From: Megaustenia siamemsis
Taxonomy: Eukaryota; Mollusca; Gastropoda; Stylommatophora; Ariophantidae
Direction of reading: 5' to 3'
Assembly: GCA_032433765.1 (NCBI GenBank)
Contig: JAVIAB010000160.1
Span: 36,254,780-36,318,779 of the forward strand
Length of the DNA stretch: 64,000 bases
Numbering within the stretch: position 1 is the first letter of the stretch; each line of letters starts with the position of its first letter. This document shows positions 20,932-32,119 of the stretch, in pieces. The notes beneath the pieces were generated by a model. It had not been told where the DNA came from and made no database searches. It saw only the letters and a program-made list of their open reading frames with translations. A program made the translations under genes and the position numbers.

Positions 20932-21072
20932 CTTCTCGAGAATGCATGGAAAAAGACCAAGAGGAAGACCCAGAAGAAGATGGATAGATGCAGTGACAGA
21001 GACATGTAACAACAAAGGAAAATCACTAATTCAGAAAGTTCAAGCAGCTCAAGAACGACAAATGATATAACC
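20932..21072 (+). mobile_element. LINE tail fragment, unassigned family
   Basis: Plus strand reads GKRPRGRPRRRWIDAV and KVQAAQERQ. The GRPRRRWxDxV motif is the standard end of many non-LTR reverse transcriptase ORFs. Only about 45 codons remain. Confidence 0.65.
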
Positions 21073-21966
<894 letters not shown>

Positions 21967-22104
21967 ATCACGAGAATATCAGAATGTAATATTCTGCAAA
22001 CTCATGGTTAGTCTCAAAAATAGCATGAAAACCATGTGATAACTTTGTAAAAATTAGACTCATATTCGCACACAAACGTATAGTTATATATCCAGTCAGT
22101 AGGA

Positions 22105-22135
<31 letters not shown>

Positions 22136-22430
22136 AGGAGAGAGAGAGAGAGATAGAGACAGAGAGAGCAAATGAAAAAAAACAGAATCATAGAGCACTT
22201 TATGCATTGTTACCGATGCTATTACTCCGAAGCACTATCGTGATTGTATCTTATGTCTTCTCTATTGTGATTTTTCATATAAAATGCATGGTTAATTTAC
22301 TGGAAATCGAACTCTAGCCATCTGCTATTAGAAAAAATCGCCCGTCGTCGTCACTCGACCAGCCAATCCTAGGATTATATAGATTGATTATAATGTGAAA
22401 CTTTCCCCAAGTGTTTACTTGTGTCACTTT
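21967..22430. repeat. Short (TG)n and (GA)n runs in otherwise empty sequence
   Basis: (TG)n at about 22104-22127 and a GA-rich run at 22138-22168. The rest has no gene. A faint tRNA-like B-box complement (GGAAATCGAACTC, 22301-22314) lacks a partner A-box. Confidence 0.7.
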
Positions 22431-23062
22431 TTGAACAGCTTAAACTATAGTAACAGTAGTAACAGCTTAAACAATAGTAACAGCTTCAACTATAGTAACA
22501 GCTTAAACTATACTAACAGCTTAAACTATAGTAACAGCTTCAACTATAGTAACAGCTTCGACTATAGTAACAGCTTCGACTATAGTAACAGCTTCAACTA
22601 TAGTACCAGCTTCAACTATAGTAACAGCTTCGACTATAGTAACAGCTTCGACTATAGTAACAGCTTCAACTATAGTAACAGCTTAAACTATAGTAACAGC
22701 TTCAACTATAGTAACAGCTTCAACTATAGTAACAGCTTCGACTATAGTAACAGCTTCGACTATAGTAACAGCTTCAACTATAGTAACAGCTTCGACAATA
22801 GTAACAGCTTCAACTATAGTAACAGCTTCGACAATAGTAACAGTTTCAACTATAGTAACAGCTTCAACTATAGCAACAGCTTCAACTATAGTAACAGCTT
22901 CAACTATAGTAACAGCTTCGACTATAGTAACAGCTTCAACTATAGTAACAGCTTCAACTATAGTGACAGCTTCAACTATAGTAACAGCTTCAACTATAGT
23001 AACAGCTTCAACTATAGTAACAGCTTCAACTATAGTAACAGCTTCAACTATAGTAACAACTT
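22431..23062. repeat. Minisatellite, 18-bp unit, about 35 copies
   Basis: Unit AACAGCTTCAACTATAGT with TTCGAC and TTAAAC variants. It contains the palindrome ACTATAGT. Because 18 is a multiple of three and stops are absent, a 236-codon plus frame (22395-23105, NSFNYS repeats) and a 142-codon minus frame (TIVEAV repeats) stay open together. Open frames on both strands, no conserved flanking domain and no promoter argue against a gene. Confidence 0.93.
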
Positions 23063-23300
23063 CAAAATAAGTGACAGAAATAATACCATAGTGGTTGTTG
23101 ACTGACTTCACAATAACGTAAACAGTGGATTAGATAGTAGATTGATATTTCCCAGTTGTCATAGCTGAATAATACGGTACCTGGCTCAGAACAGACAACT
23201 CGTAAGTGAACTACAAACATTGCCAAACAAGCTCTCACCTAGAACCACCGAGAATACAAGAAAGATGTGGAAACATATGAAGACGTAGCCTTGAGACAGA
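23063..23300. other. No gene seen
   Basis: Unique sequence between two minisatellites. GTACCTGGCTCAGAAC and GAACTACAAACATT show nothing recognisable. Confidence 0.4.
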
Positions 23301-23645
23301 GATTACAAAGATAAATTACACATGCAGAAGAGCAGGAAAAAAAGAGATTACAAAGATAAATTACACCTGGAGAAGAGCAGGAAAAAAAGAGATTACAAAG
23401 ATAAATTACACATGCAGAAGAGCAGGAAATCGATATTACAAAGATAAATTACACATGGAGAAGAGCAGGAAATAGAGATTACAAAGGTAAATTACACATG
23501 CAGAAGAGCAGGAAAAAAAGAGATTACAAATATAAATTACACATGCAGAAGAGCAGGAAATAGAGACTACAAAGATAAATTACACATGGAGAAGAGCAGG
23601 AAATAGAGACTACAAAGATAAATTACACCTGGAGAAGACCAGGAC
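23301..23645. repeat. Minisatellite, about 43-bp unit, 8 copies
   Basis: Units share GATTACAAAGATAAATTACA and GAAGAGCAGGAAA. Two subtypes differ by CACATGCAGA/CACATGGAGA and by an A-run length. Confidence 0.9.
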
Positions 23646-23689
23646 ATAGCTATCACGGGCGACAAAGATAGAAGATATTACATAGCTCA

Positions 23690-25273
23690 GTCTGCCAATA
23701 TTTGGATTAATGTGTCCCTCAGTCTGCTCACATTTGAATTACTTGTTCCTCCGTCTGCTCACATTTGACTAACTTGTCCCTCAGTCTACTCACATTTGAC
23801 TAACTTGCCCCTCATTGAGTTCACATTTGACTAATTTGTCCCTCATTGTGCTCACATTTGACTAACTTGTTCCTCATTGAGCTCACATTTGACTAACTTG
23901 TCCCTCATTTAGCTCACATTTGACTAACTTGTCCCTCATTGAGCTCACATTTGACTAACTTGTCCCTCATTGAGCTCACATTTTACCAACTTGTCCCTCA
24001 TTGAGCTCACATTTGACTAACTTGTCCCTCATTGAGCTCACATTTGACTAACTTGTCACTCATTGAGCTCACATTTGACTAACTTGTCCCTCATTGTGCT
24101 CACATTTGACTAACATGTCCCTCATTGAGCTCACATTTGACTAACTTGTCCCTCATTGAGCTCACATTTGACTAACATGTCCCTCATTGAGCTCACATTT
24201 GACTAACTTGTCCCTCATTGTGCTCACATTTGACTAACTTGTCCCTCCTTGATCTCACATTTGACTAACTTGTCCCTCATTGAGCTCACATTTGACTAAC
24301 TTGTCCCTCATTGAGCTCACATTTGACTAACTTGTTCCTCATTGTGCTCACATTTGACTAACTTGTTCCACATTGAGCTCACATTTGACTAATTTGCCCC
24401 TCATTGAGCTCACATTTGACTAACATTTCCCTCATTGTGCTCACATTTGACTAACTTGTCTCTCATTGTGCTCACATTTGACTAATTTGCCCCTCATTGA
24501 GCTCACATTTGATTAACTTGTCCCTCATTGAGCTCACATTTGACTAACTTGTCCCTCATTGAGCTCACATTTGACTAACTTGTTCCTCATTGAGCTCACA
24601 TTTGACTAACTTGTCCCTCATTGAGCTCACATTTTACCAACTTGTCCCTCATTGAGCTCACATTTGACCAACTTGTCCCACATTGAGCTCACATTTGACC
24701 AACTTGTCCCTCATTGAGCTCACATCTGACTAACTTGTCCCTCATTGAGCTCACATTTGACTAACTTGTCCCTCATTGAGCTCACATTTGACTAACTTGT
24801 CCCTCATTGAGCTCACATTTGACTAACTTATCCCTCATTGAGCTCACATTTGACTAACTTGTCCCTCATTGAGCTCACATTTTACCAACTTGTCCCTCAT
24901 TGAGCTCACATTTGACTAACTTGTCCCTCATTGAGCCCACATTTGACTAACTTGTCCCTCATTGAGCTCACATTTGACTAACTTGTCCCTCCGTCTGCTT
25001 ATATTTGACTAAATTGTCCCTTGTTGACCTTACATTTGACTAACTTGTCCCTCATTGAGCTCACATTTGACTAACTTGTCCCTCATTGAGCTCACATTTG
25101 ACTAACTTGTCCCTCATTGAGCTCACATTTGACTAACTTGTCCCTCCGTCTGCTCATATTTGACTAAATTGTCCCTTGTTGACCTTACATTTGACTAACT
25201 TCTCCCTCATTGAGCTCACATTTGACTAACTTGTCCCTCATTGAGCTCACATTTGACTAACTTGTCCCTCAGT
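23690..25273. repeat. Minisatellite, 31-bp unit, about 51 copies
   Basis: Consensus CATTGAGCTCACATTTGACT then AACTTGTCCCT. Each unit carries the palindrome TGAGCTCA. The right part contains a repeated variant block (CCTCCGTCTGCTTATATTTG and TTGTTGACCTTACATTTG at about 24989 and 25145), showing segmental duplication inside the array. Confidence 0.95.
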
Positions 25274-25339
25274 CCCACAACTTTCGGAAAGACTGTAACA
25301 GAAAATATGAGAACAGCTGTTTGAGCTATTTTTCAAAAC

Positions 25340-26405
25340 AGTTAGAAGTATAAGAGAAAGAGATGAAATCTATAACCCAAGAGAAATAATTAACGACACA
25401 AATGATCTCTAATAGATCCAGTAAAAATAATAAACAGGTGAAGGAAATACTTCAAGGAGTTTCTCAATCCTCTAGGCGAGATAATGAATATAACAACACA
25501 AGATTAAAAAATGACATGTCTAGAACCAGGAATATTACTGTTAGAAGTAGAAAGAACAGTCATCAAAATACAAATCGGAAACAGATAGATTAACAAGAGA
25601 AATAATCCAAGCAGAAGGATAGTTTAGCAGTAGATGGTTATATCGAGTTGTCAATGCAGCGCGGGTACAACAACAAACACCTACTGACTGGCAACTAGCT
25701 ATAATAATTCCCCTTTTGAAGAATAAAAGAAAATAAAGAGAATGTTCACAACACCGTGGCATTTCACTACTGAGCTATGTAGCTAAAATGTATGTCAAGA
25801 TTATAGAAACAAGACTAAGACCCCAGTTGGCGGAAGAACAGACGGGGTTTAGAAAAAATAGAAGTTGCACAGATGCAATATTTTCACTCAAGCAGCTAGT
25901 AGAGAAGAACATATAATATATATAGAATCTGGCATAGCATTTGTGGACCAAAAGAGAGGTTTTGATAGTGTGGATAGAAATATATTATGCAAATATTGGT
26001 TCATTACGGAGTAAATTACCACCTTATTTGATGAAAATTGAAGCCTTTGAAATGTGGATTTATAGAAGAATAGGTAGAATTGGATGGAAAGAAACGATAA
26101 CAAAAGATGAAGTTTTAAAACAACTGAAAATAAAAAGAGAACTACTAAATACAATTAAGACAAGACAAATGAAATTTTTGGGGCATGTTAAAAGACACAA
26201 AAGCCTACTAAAAGTAATATTGGAAGGGAAAATGCAAGGTAAATGAGGCAGAGGCAGACCAAGATTAACATGGACGAGAACATCAAAAGATGGACAAGTC
26301 AATCTATGACAGCCTGCACCATCAAAGCAAGAAACAGAGTAGAATGGTGATCCATGGTAGCCAACCTTTGTTGCGGAGAAGGCACTCAATGATGATAATG
26401 ATGAT
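25340..26405 (+). mobile_element. LINE B, internally deleted copy
   Basis: Starts with the linker AGTATAAGAGAAAGAGATG, passes WLYRVVNAARVQQQ and LAIIIPLL, then RGISLLSYVAKMYVKIIETR and EEQTGFRKNRSCTD (reverse transcriptase fingers), and near 25940 the FVDQKRGFDSVDRN catalytic-A region. It then jumps near 26035 straight to the tail (AFEMWIYRRIGRIGWK, FLGHVKRH, GRGRPRLTW), skipping the YxDD region. It ends GCACTCAATGATGATAATGATGAT. This is the most informative family B copy; it is dead through stops and the deletion. Confidence 0.87.
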
Positions 26406-26965
26406 GATTTGACGATGCAAGAGCGTTTATAGTAACTGTAGAATGTGATTAGAGCAAGTAAACATGAAACCCATTTGTAGTGACATCTGGAGTAAGACAA
26501 GGCTGCGTGTTGTCACCATTCTTGTTTATCACTTTACATTGACAAAATATACAAAGATTCGAAATCACAAAGTGAAGATATAAATGAATTACTTTTTACT
26601 GACGAACGGGTCCTAATAGCTTTCCTTTCGAAGAAACAGAGCTTCAACAAAGTATACTGGCCTTGATCAAAGAATGTAAAATTAATAACTTGAAAATAGG
26701 AACAAAAAACAAAAAAACAAAAAAAGAAACAGAAGCTATATCAAAAGGAAGACGAAAGAAAACACGAAACTAGTTATAGAGCATCAAGTTATAAAACAAG
26801 TAACGAACTTTAAATATTCGAGAATAGCATTTTCTGAAGATGGTGACATTGACAATGAAATAGATATACGATACAATAAGGCAAACAAAATACTGCAACA
26901 TGTTAACCCCTATACGACTACTATTAGTCTGATTAACCAGACACCCCGTATGTCACAAACTAATT
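26406..26965 (+). mobile_element. LINE B-like reverse transcriptase palm fragment
   Basis: Contains [15 protein letters not shown] (near 26487), then LQQSILALIKECKINNLKIG and a block like NFKYSRIAFSEDGDIDNEID. This is the part missing from the preceding copy, placed after its 3' tail, so the domain order is scrambled. Either two insertions or a rearrangement. Many frameshifts. Confidence 0.72.
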
Positions 26966-27007
26966 TAAACAGTCTGTCTGATTAACTCCACGTCAGGTTC
27001 TCAAGCC

Positions 27008-28680
27008 ATGAAAGTTAGTCCATGCCCAATACAGACAAAAGTTAGTTCATGCCTAATACAGACAAAGGTTAGTTCATGTCTAATACAGACAAAAGTTAGT
27101 CCATGTCTAATACAGACAACGGTTAGCCCATGTCTAATACAGACAAATGTAAGTCCATGTCCAATACAGACAAAGGTTAGTCCATGTCTAATGCAGAAAA
27201 CAGTTAGTCCATGTCTAATACAAGCAAAGATTAGTCCATGTCTAATACAGACACAAGTTAGTATAAGGCTAATACAGACAAAGGTTAATCCAAGTCTAAT
27301 ACAGACAAAAGTTAGTCGAAGTCTAATACAGACAAAATTAGTCCAAGCCTAATACAGACAAAAGTTTTTCCAAGTCTAATACAGACAATAGTTAGTCCAA
27401 GTCTAATACATACAAAAGTTAGTCCAAGTCTAATACAGACAAATGTTAGTCCAAGTCTAATACAGACAAAAGTTAGTCCAAGTCTAATACAGACAAAAAT
27501 TAGTCCAAGCCTGATACAGACTAAAGTTCGTCGAAGTTTAATACAGACAAAATTAGTACATGTCTAATACAGACAAAAGTTAGTCCAAGTCTAATACAGA
27601 CAAAATTAGTCCAAGCCTAATACAGACAAAAGTTAGTCGAAGTCTAATACAGACAAAATTAGTCCAAGCCTAATACAGACAAAAGTTATTCCAAGTCTAA
27701 TACAGACAATAGTTATTCCAAGTCTAATACATACAAAAGTTAGTCCAAGTCTAATACAGACAAATGTTAGTCCAAGTCTAATACAGACAAAAGTTAGTCC
27801 AAGTCTAATACAGACAAAAATTAGTCCAAACCTAATACAGACTAAAGTTCGTCGAAGTTTAATACAGACAAAATTAGTCCAAGTCTAATACAGACAAAAG
27901 TTAGTCCAAGTCTAATACAGACAAAAGTTGGTCCAAGCCTAAAGCAGACAAAATTAGTCCAAGCCTAATACAGACAAAAGTTAGTCCAAGTCTAATACAG
28001 ACAAAAGTTAGTCCAAGCCTAATACAGACAAAAGTTAGTCCAAGCCTAATATAGACAAAAGTTAGTCCAAGTCTAATACAGACAAAAGTTAGTCCAAGCC
28101 TAATACAGACAAAAGTTAGTCCAAGCCTAATACAGACAAAAGTTAGTCCAAGCCTATTACAGACAAAAGTTAGTCCAAGCCTATTACAGACAAAAGTTAG
28201 TCCAAGCCTAATACAGACAAAAGTTAGTCCAAGCCTGAAACAGACAAAAGTTAATCCAAACCTAATACAGACAAAAGTTAGTCCAAGTCTAATACACACA
28301 AAAGTTAGTCCAAGCCTAATACAGACAAAAGTTAGTCCAAGCCTATTACAGACAAAAGTTAGTCCAAACCTAATATAGACAAAAGTTAGTCCAAGTCTAA
28401 TACAGACAAAAGTTAGTCCAAACCTAATACAGACAAAAGTTATTCCAAGTCTAATACAGACAAAAGTTAGTCCAAGCCTAATACAGACAAAAGTTAGTCC
28501 AAACCTAATACAGACAAAAGTTAGTCCAAGTCTAATACAGACAAAAGTTAGTCCAAACCTAATACAGACAAAAGTTAGTCCAAGCCTAATACAGACAAAA
28601 GTTAGTCCAAGCCTAATACAGACAAATGTTAGTCCAAGCCTAATACAGACAAAAGTTAGTCCAAGCCAAACACATACAAA
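27008..28680. repeat. Minisatellite, 27-bp unit, about 62 copies
   Basis: Units read GTTAGTCCAAGCCTAATACA then GACAAAA, with a small inverted repeat GTCT-AATAC-AGAC. Left-end units have CCATG, the middle CCAAGT and the right CCAAGC/CCAAAC: a gradient of variants. A segment near 27357-27558 recurs about 321 bp later. The 27-bp period keeps a 114-codon plus frame and a 281-codon minus frame (LGLTFVCIR repeats) open; I treat both as artefacts. Confidence 0.95.
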
Positions 28681-29107
28681 AAAAAGTACATGGAAAAAAA
28701 AAACGTACGACAAATAAATAATTGGAAATGAGTTGAAACTAACCAATCAACGACTAGGGATAGTTTAAGTTCCGAAATGAAAACTGGTTTCATGATGAAA
28801 ATGAGTTAAGTTTCCATAGCTAGAGAGTCTCACATTTTAAGATGGAGTAGAAACTATCTTCCTCTTCATTTTACCTTTTTGTGCATTTTTTTTTTTTTTT
28901 TTTTTTTTGTTGAGCTGTGGATATCTCAAGAACACGAAAGAAAATCATTTGATAAAGGTAAGTGGGTCCACAAAAGAATGTTAGTAAAACCAAGGACAGC
29001 ATAAAGCCGTCTTGATGTACAAAGATACATTTGATGTACATTTTGTTTTAAAAGCAGTTTCCTTATTGCTCATATCATTTTTTGTAGACAAGTTTCATTT
29101 ATTATAA
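28681..29107. other. No gene seen; poly(T) tract
   Basis: Contains an uninterrupted run of about 21 T at 28888-28908. No coding feature or known repeat. Confidence 0.5.
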
Positions 29108-29282
29108 TAACAATGACACTAGAAGACAAGAGATGCAGGGGAAGAAAAAGGGAAACATGCTCAACAGTTGAATAGCCTGGTATGAATAGAAATCAACAGT
29201 AAAACTGATCAGAAGATTCAGGGACAGGAGTATTTGGAGTGAAATGATCGTCTACACCAGTCGACATGGGGCATGATAACTG
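29108..29282 (+). mobile_element. Diverged LINE A tail
   Basis: Reading across small frameshifts gives RCRGRKRET...FRDRSIWSEMIVYTSRHGA, which aligns with the family A ending CRDRKLWRDMITYASRPGT. Older than the other copies. Confidence 0.6.
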
Positions 29283-29424
29283 AACTTTTTGAATAATGTA
29301 CACATTTACAGCTAGGTATTTGGTGAAGATGAAATATATCAAAAAGAAACGAAGAAGTCGAAAAGCCGCACAAAGTAGTGATACAAATAAAGATGGTGAT
29401 GAACATAGATAAATATAAGAGACT

Positions 29425-29945
29425 GCTATTTTAGTATCTAAAATGAGAAATATGAGAGAGTGTAATAAGTTATTAGTATTTAAAACGAGAAGCACGAGAG
29501 AAAGTAATAAATTATGAGTATTTAAAACTAGAAATATGAGATAGTGTAATAAGTTATTAGTATTTAAAACGAGAAGCACGAGAGAAAGTAATAAATTATG
29601 AGTATTTAAAACGAGAATTATGAGAGAATGTAATAAAATTATTAGCATTTAAAACGAAAAGCACGAGAGAAAGTAATAAATTATGAGTATTTAAAACTAG
29701 AAATATGAGATAGTGTAATAAGTTATTAGTATTTAAAACGAGAAGCACGAGAGAAAGTAATAAATTATGAGTATTTAAAACGAGAATTATGAGAGAATGT
29801 TATAAAATTAGTAGCATTTAAAACGAGATGCACGAGAGAAAGTAATAAATTATGAGTATTTAAAACGAGAATTATGAGAGAATGTAATAAAATTATTAGC
29901 ATTTAAAACTGGAAGTACGAGAGAAAGTGATAAATTATTAAATTG
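29425..29945. repeat. Minisatellite, 42-bp unit arranged as 84-bp dimers
   Basis: Two alternating monomers: TATGAGTATTTAAAACGAGA type and TATTAGTATTTAAAACGAGA followed by AGCACGAGAG. About 12 monomers. Length divisible by three explains the open minus frame. Confidence 0.9.
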
Positions 29946-30520
29946 TGTTATACCAAAATGTTCACAACAATCCGCATCTTAAAAACATTCGTGATCACGT
30001 TAAGAAGATTAATCTTCAATGAAAATCCAACAGCTCATCTGCTTTAAAACAATGAATGAATGAGGAAATCCTTCATTCGATTTGTTAATGTGTAAGTAGC
30101 CCAGCATCAACCCCACCTGGGCAGGTACTGAGCTGCCTCAAACAGCCAGTTAATTATATTACCCAGCATGCAACGAGCGCCGTTTATCAATCTGGAGTTT
30201 AGTGTGAAATCTGTCAGGCCACCCTGTTGCGAAAATATGGCGTCGCTATCTACTTTGCGTGTTGCTCTATCTCCAGCCGTCAACTAGGGAGAGTTGCTAA
30301 TTTGTCCCTCCTTCCATCACGCGAGAAGTGATGATTACATCTGGAGATCTCTCCTCCCACTTCTCCGCCCACTTTCTGGTGTTCTCCAACAGGTAGCATT
30401 TTTGTCAATTTTAACACGAGCAAGTTTGTATGAGAACATCGGCCCATTCACAGATATAATCGAAGAAGTCGCACTTTGTGTGTTGGTATTATGATATTGT
30501 TGAAAACGTACGTAAATGTG
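29946..30520. other. Unique, GC-richer interval, no gene recognised
   Basis: From about 30110 to 30480 base composition is visibly more balanced than the surroundings and no repeat from elsewhere in the window matches. Short frames exist (for example ATGGCGTCGC at 30238) but none has a recognisable motif. Could be a conserved non-coding or exonic segment of a host gene; no evidence beyond composition. Confidence 0.35.
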
Positions 30521-30524
30521 TGTT

Positions 30525-30670
30525 TACACACAGCTTTACTAAATAAAGACGAACCAAAATAGCTGAACGTTTCGGCAGTAAAGCTTTCATCAATGGGGAA
30601 CGGTGTGAACTCAGTGTATTACAACCGTTTACGTGAGAGAAAAAAAAAAAAGTTAACGTTGCGGATTCAC
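30525..30670 (-). repeat. Repeat fragment with the GATGAAAGC...CGAAACGTT motif
   Basis: On the minus strand CCCCATTGATGAAAGCTTTA is followed by CTGCCGAAACGTTCAGC. A very similar motif lies at 33298-33335 on the plus strand. I recall related GATGAAG..CGAAACGT blocks in other animal repeats, but cannot name the family. Confidence 0.4.
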
Positions 30671-30682
30671 TTGATACTACGT

Positions 30683-31200
30683 CATACATCTCTTCTCATC
30701 ACATGATCAACGTATCTTCCTCTCTTGGTTATAGATGATATTTTTGGATGCATAATCATTTCTCTTATTCCTGCACTATTCACTCCAATTCCCGTGTGTT
30801 ACCCGGGCCTCATTATGAGGAAGGTAACGAATAGTACACTGCGACCTTCCAGGCATGTCGTAAGAGGCGACTAAGAAGATTGATCGATGGCTTGACAAGC
30901 TGTCATTGTAAAAAGTATTGTTATGGAAACAGCCCCATAGATTTTAGAAGCAGTGATCTCTGCAATATGTGCCATTTTGGCACGCAAGGTTTCTATTTTT
31001 GAGATTGGGGTTCTGCCCTATGTGCCATCTTCGGCTCGAAAGGACAATAGATAGATAGATAGATTCATTCCAAGGTATATACAATATTTTCCTGTGGCAT
31101 TTCTTTTCAATTGTATATAATTTATTTTCTATTTCAATAGCTGCTTTACAGCTCTCGCATGCATACGTAATGGTAGATAACACATTTGATGTGAAAATCC
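30683..31200 (-). mobile_element. LINE C copy 2, split by a SINE
   Basis: The right part (31063-31200) encodes LSTITYACESCK and KCHRKILYIPWNE on the minus strand; the left part (30683-30790) continues into the YVDHVMRRD region. The two parts join seamlessly when 30791-31062 is removed, at a site with ATTC on both sides. Confidence 0.8.
30791..31062 (+). mobile_element. SINE-like element sharing the LINE C 3' tail
   Basis: About 270 bp, inserted in a LINE C relic. It contains CATGTCGTAAGAGGCGACTA in its left part. Its 3' end, GCCCTATGTGCCATCTTCGG then CTCGAAAGGACAATAGATAG, aligns closely with the LINE C terminus at 16851-16905. A weaker, earlier copy of the same block (GCAATATGTGCCATTTTGGC, CGCAAGG) lies about 50 bp upstream, so the tail seems duplicated. 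SINEs often borrow the 3' end of a partner LINE so that its reverse transcriptase recognises them. No clear tRNA A/B boxes were identified in the head. Confidence 0.75.
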
Positions 31201-31250
31201 TGGAAAATGTGGTACCAATTCTTGTACTGTACTATTAATACTTAATGCTG

Positions 31251-31428
31251 ATTGCATTGGAGATCAAGACCATAAGAAGGCCCCACCACTCCCTCCCACT
31301 CTAGCTCAGATAATAAAGAGGAAAAATCTATAATAAAATGACAAAGTGGTTTTAGAAAACAAAGAGCCAGAGAAGTAGTGAAATACTTAAAAGACAAAGG
31401 TTCTGTTAACCTAAAGCGATCATTCAAG
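31251..31428 (+). repeat. Repeat E copy 1
   Basis: GAGATCAAGACCATAAGAAG, CCCTCCCACTCTAGCTCAG and TAGTGAAATACTTAAAAGAC match 44766-44920 at high identity. Probably a piece of a LINE linker region; it encodes no complete motif. Confidence 0.65.
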
Positions 31429-31439
31429 AATCGGTAACC

Positions 31440-31640
31440 ACTAGACATTTCACTAAATATTGACAAGACCAAAATTAAGAGAACTAATGCAGCTGACAAT
31501 AACCAGATAGCACTGAGATAAATACATCTGCATGACGTAGAATCTTTCATATATACCTGACCAAATAAATCATAGAGGGAAGGCAACCTGGTACACAAAA
31601 ATACCAACCAAGTTCGTATGTTCTGGGCCAGAAGTCTCAA
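31440..31640 (+). mobile_element. LINE H-like reverse transcriptase fragment
   Basis: Reads SLNIDKTKIKRTNAADNNQ and LHDVESFIYT, resembling the block between the catalytic palm and the thumb in LINEs of the H type (compare 39920-40880). A D-repeat piece (CTCAAATATCACAGCCAAG) follows at 31590-31660. Confidence 0.55.
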
Positions 31641-31694
31641 ATATCACAGCCAAGCTGCAAAACACAGAACAGAGCAACTATGCGAATGGGAAGA

Positions 31695-32012
31695 ACTGGG
31701 TAAAAAGAAAAGAAAAGAAATAATGAAGTTTTAAAACAACTAATTGAGACCTACTAAACCCAATTCAAACAAGACAAATGATTGTTGTGTCCATGCTAAA
31801 AGACACAGCAGACTACTAAAAGTAATCTTGGGAGGGAATATACAAGGTAAAAGAGGCAGAGGCAAATCAAGACTAACATTGACGAGTAGCATAAAAAATA
31901 GACAAGTCAGCCTATAACAACTTGCACTATCAAAGCCAGAGACACAGCGGAATGGCGCTCCATGGTAGCCAACCTTTGATGCGGAGACGACACTCAATGA
32001 TCATGATGATCA
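31695..32012 (+). mobile_element. LINE B tail
   Basis: From AATGAAGTTTTAAAACAACT to the family B terminus GGTAGCCAACC, GCACTCAATGATC and an ATGATGATC tail. Stops and frameshifts throughout. Confidence 0.83.
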
Positions 32013-32119
32013 TAATTGACAAGGAGATATATTAAAGAGTTCTTCAATGTTATGATATTTGGTTCCTTTGGTCTAATTAAATTCTACCAGCCCTATTGTC
32101 TATTAATCTCCATAAATCC

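Noticed and set aside
23690..25273. CRISPR array
   Set aside because: The repeats are contiguous with no unique spacers; it is a eukaryotic minisatellite. The same applies to the 22-, 23-, 27- and 34-bp arrays.
27901..28746. 281-residue LGLTFVCIR-repeat membrane-like protein
   Set aside because: Only the 27-bp minisatellite read in frame on the minus strand; the plus strand is also open in part and no promoter or domain is present.
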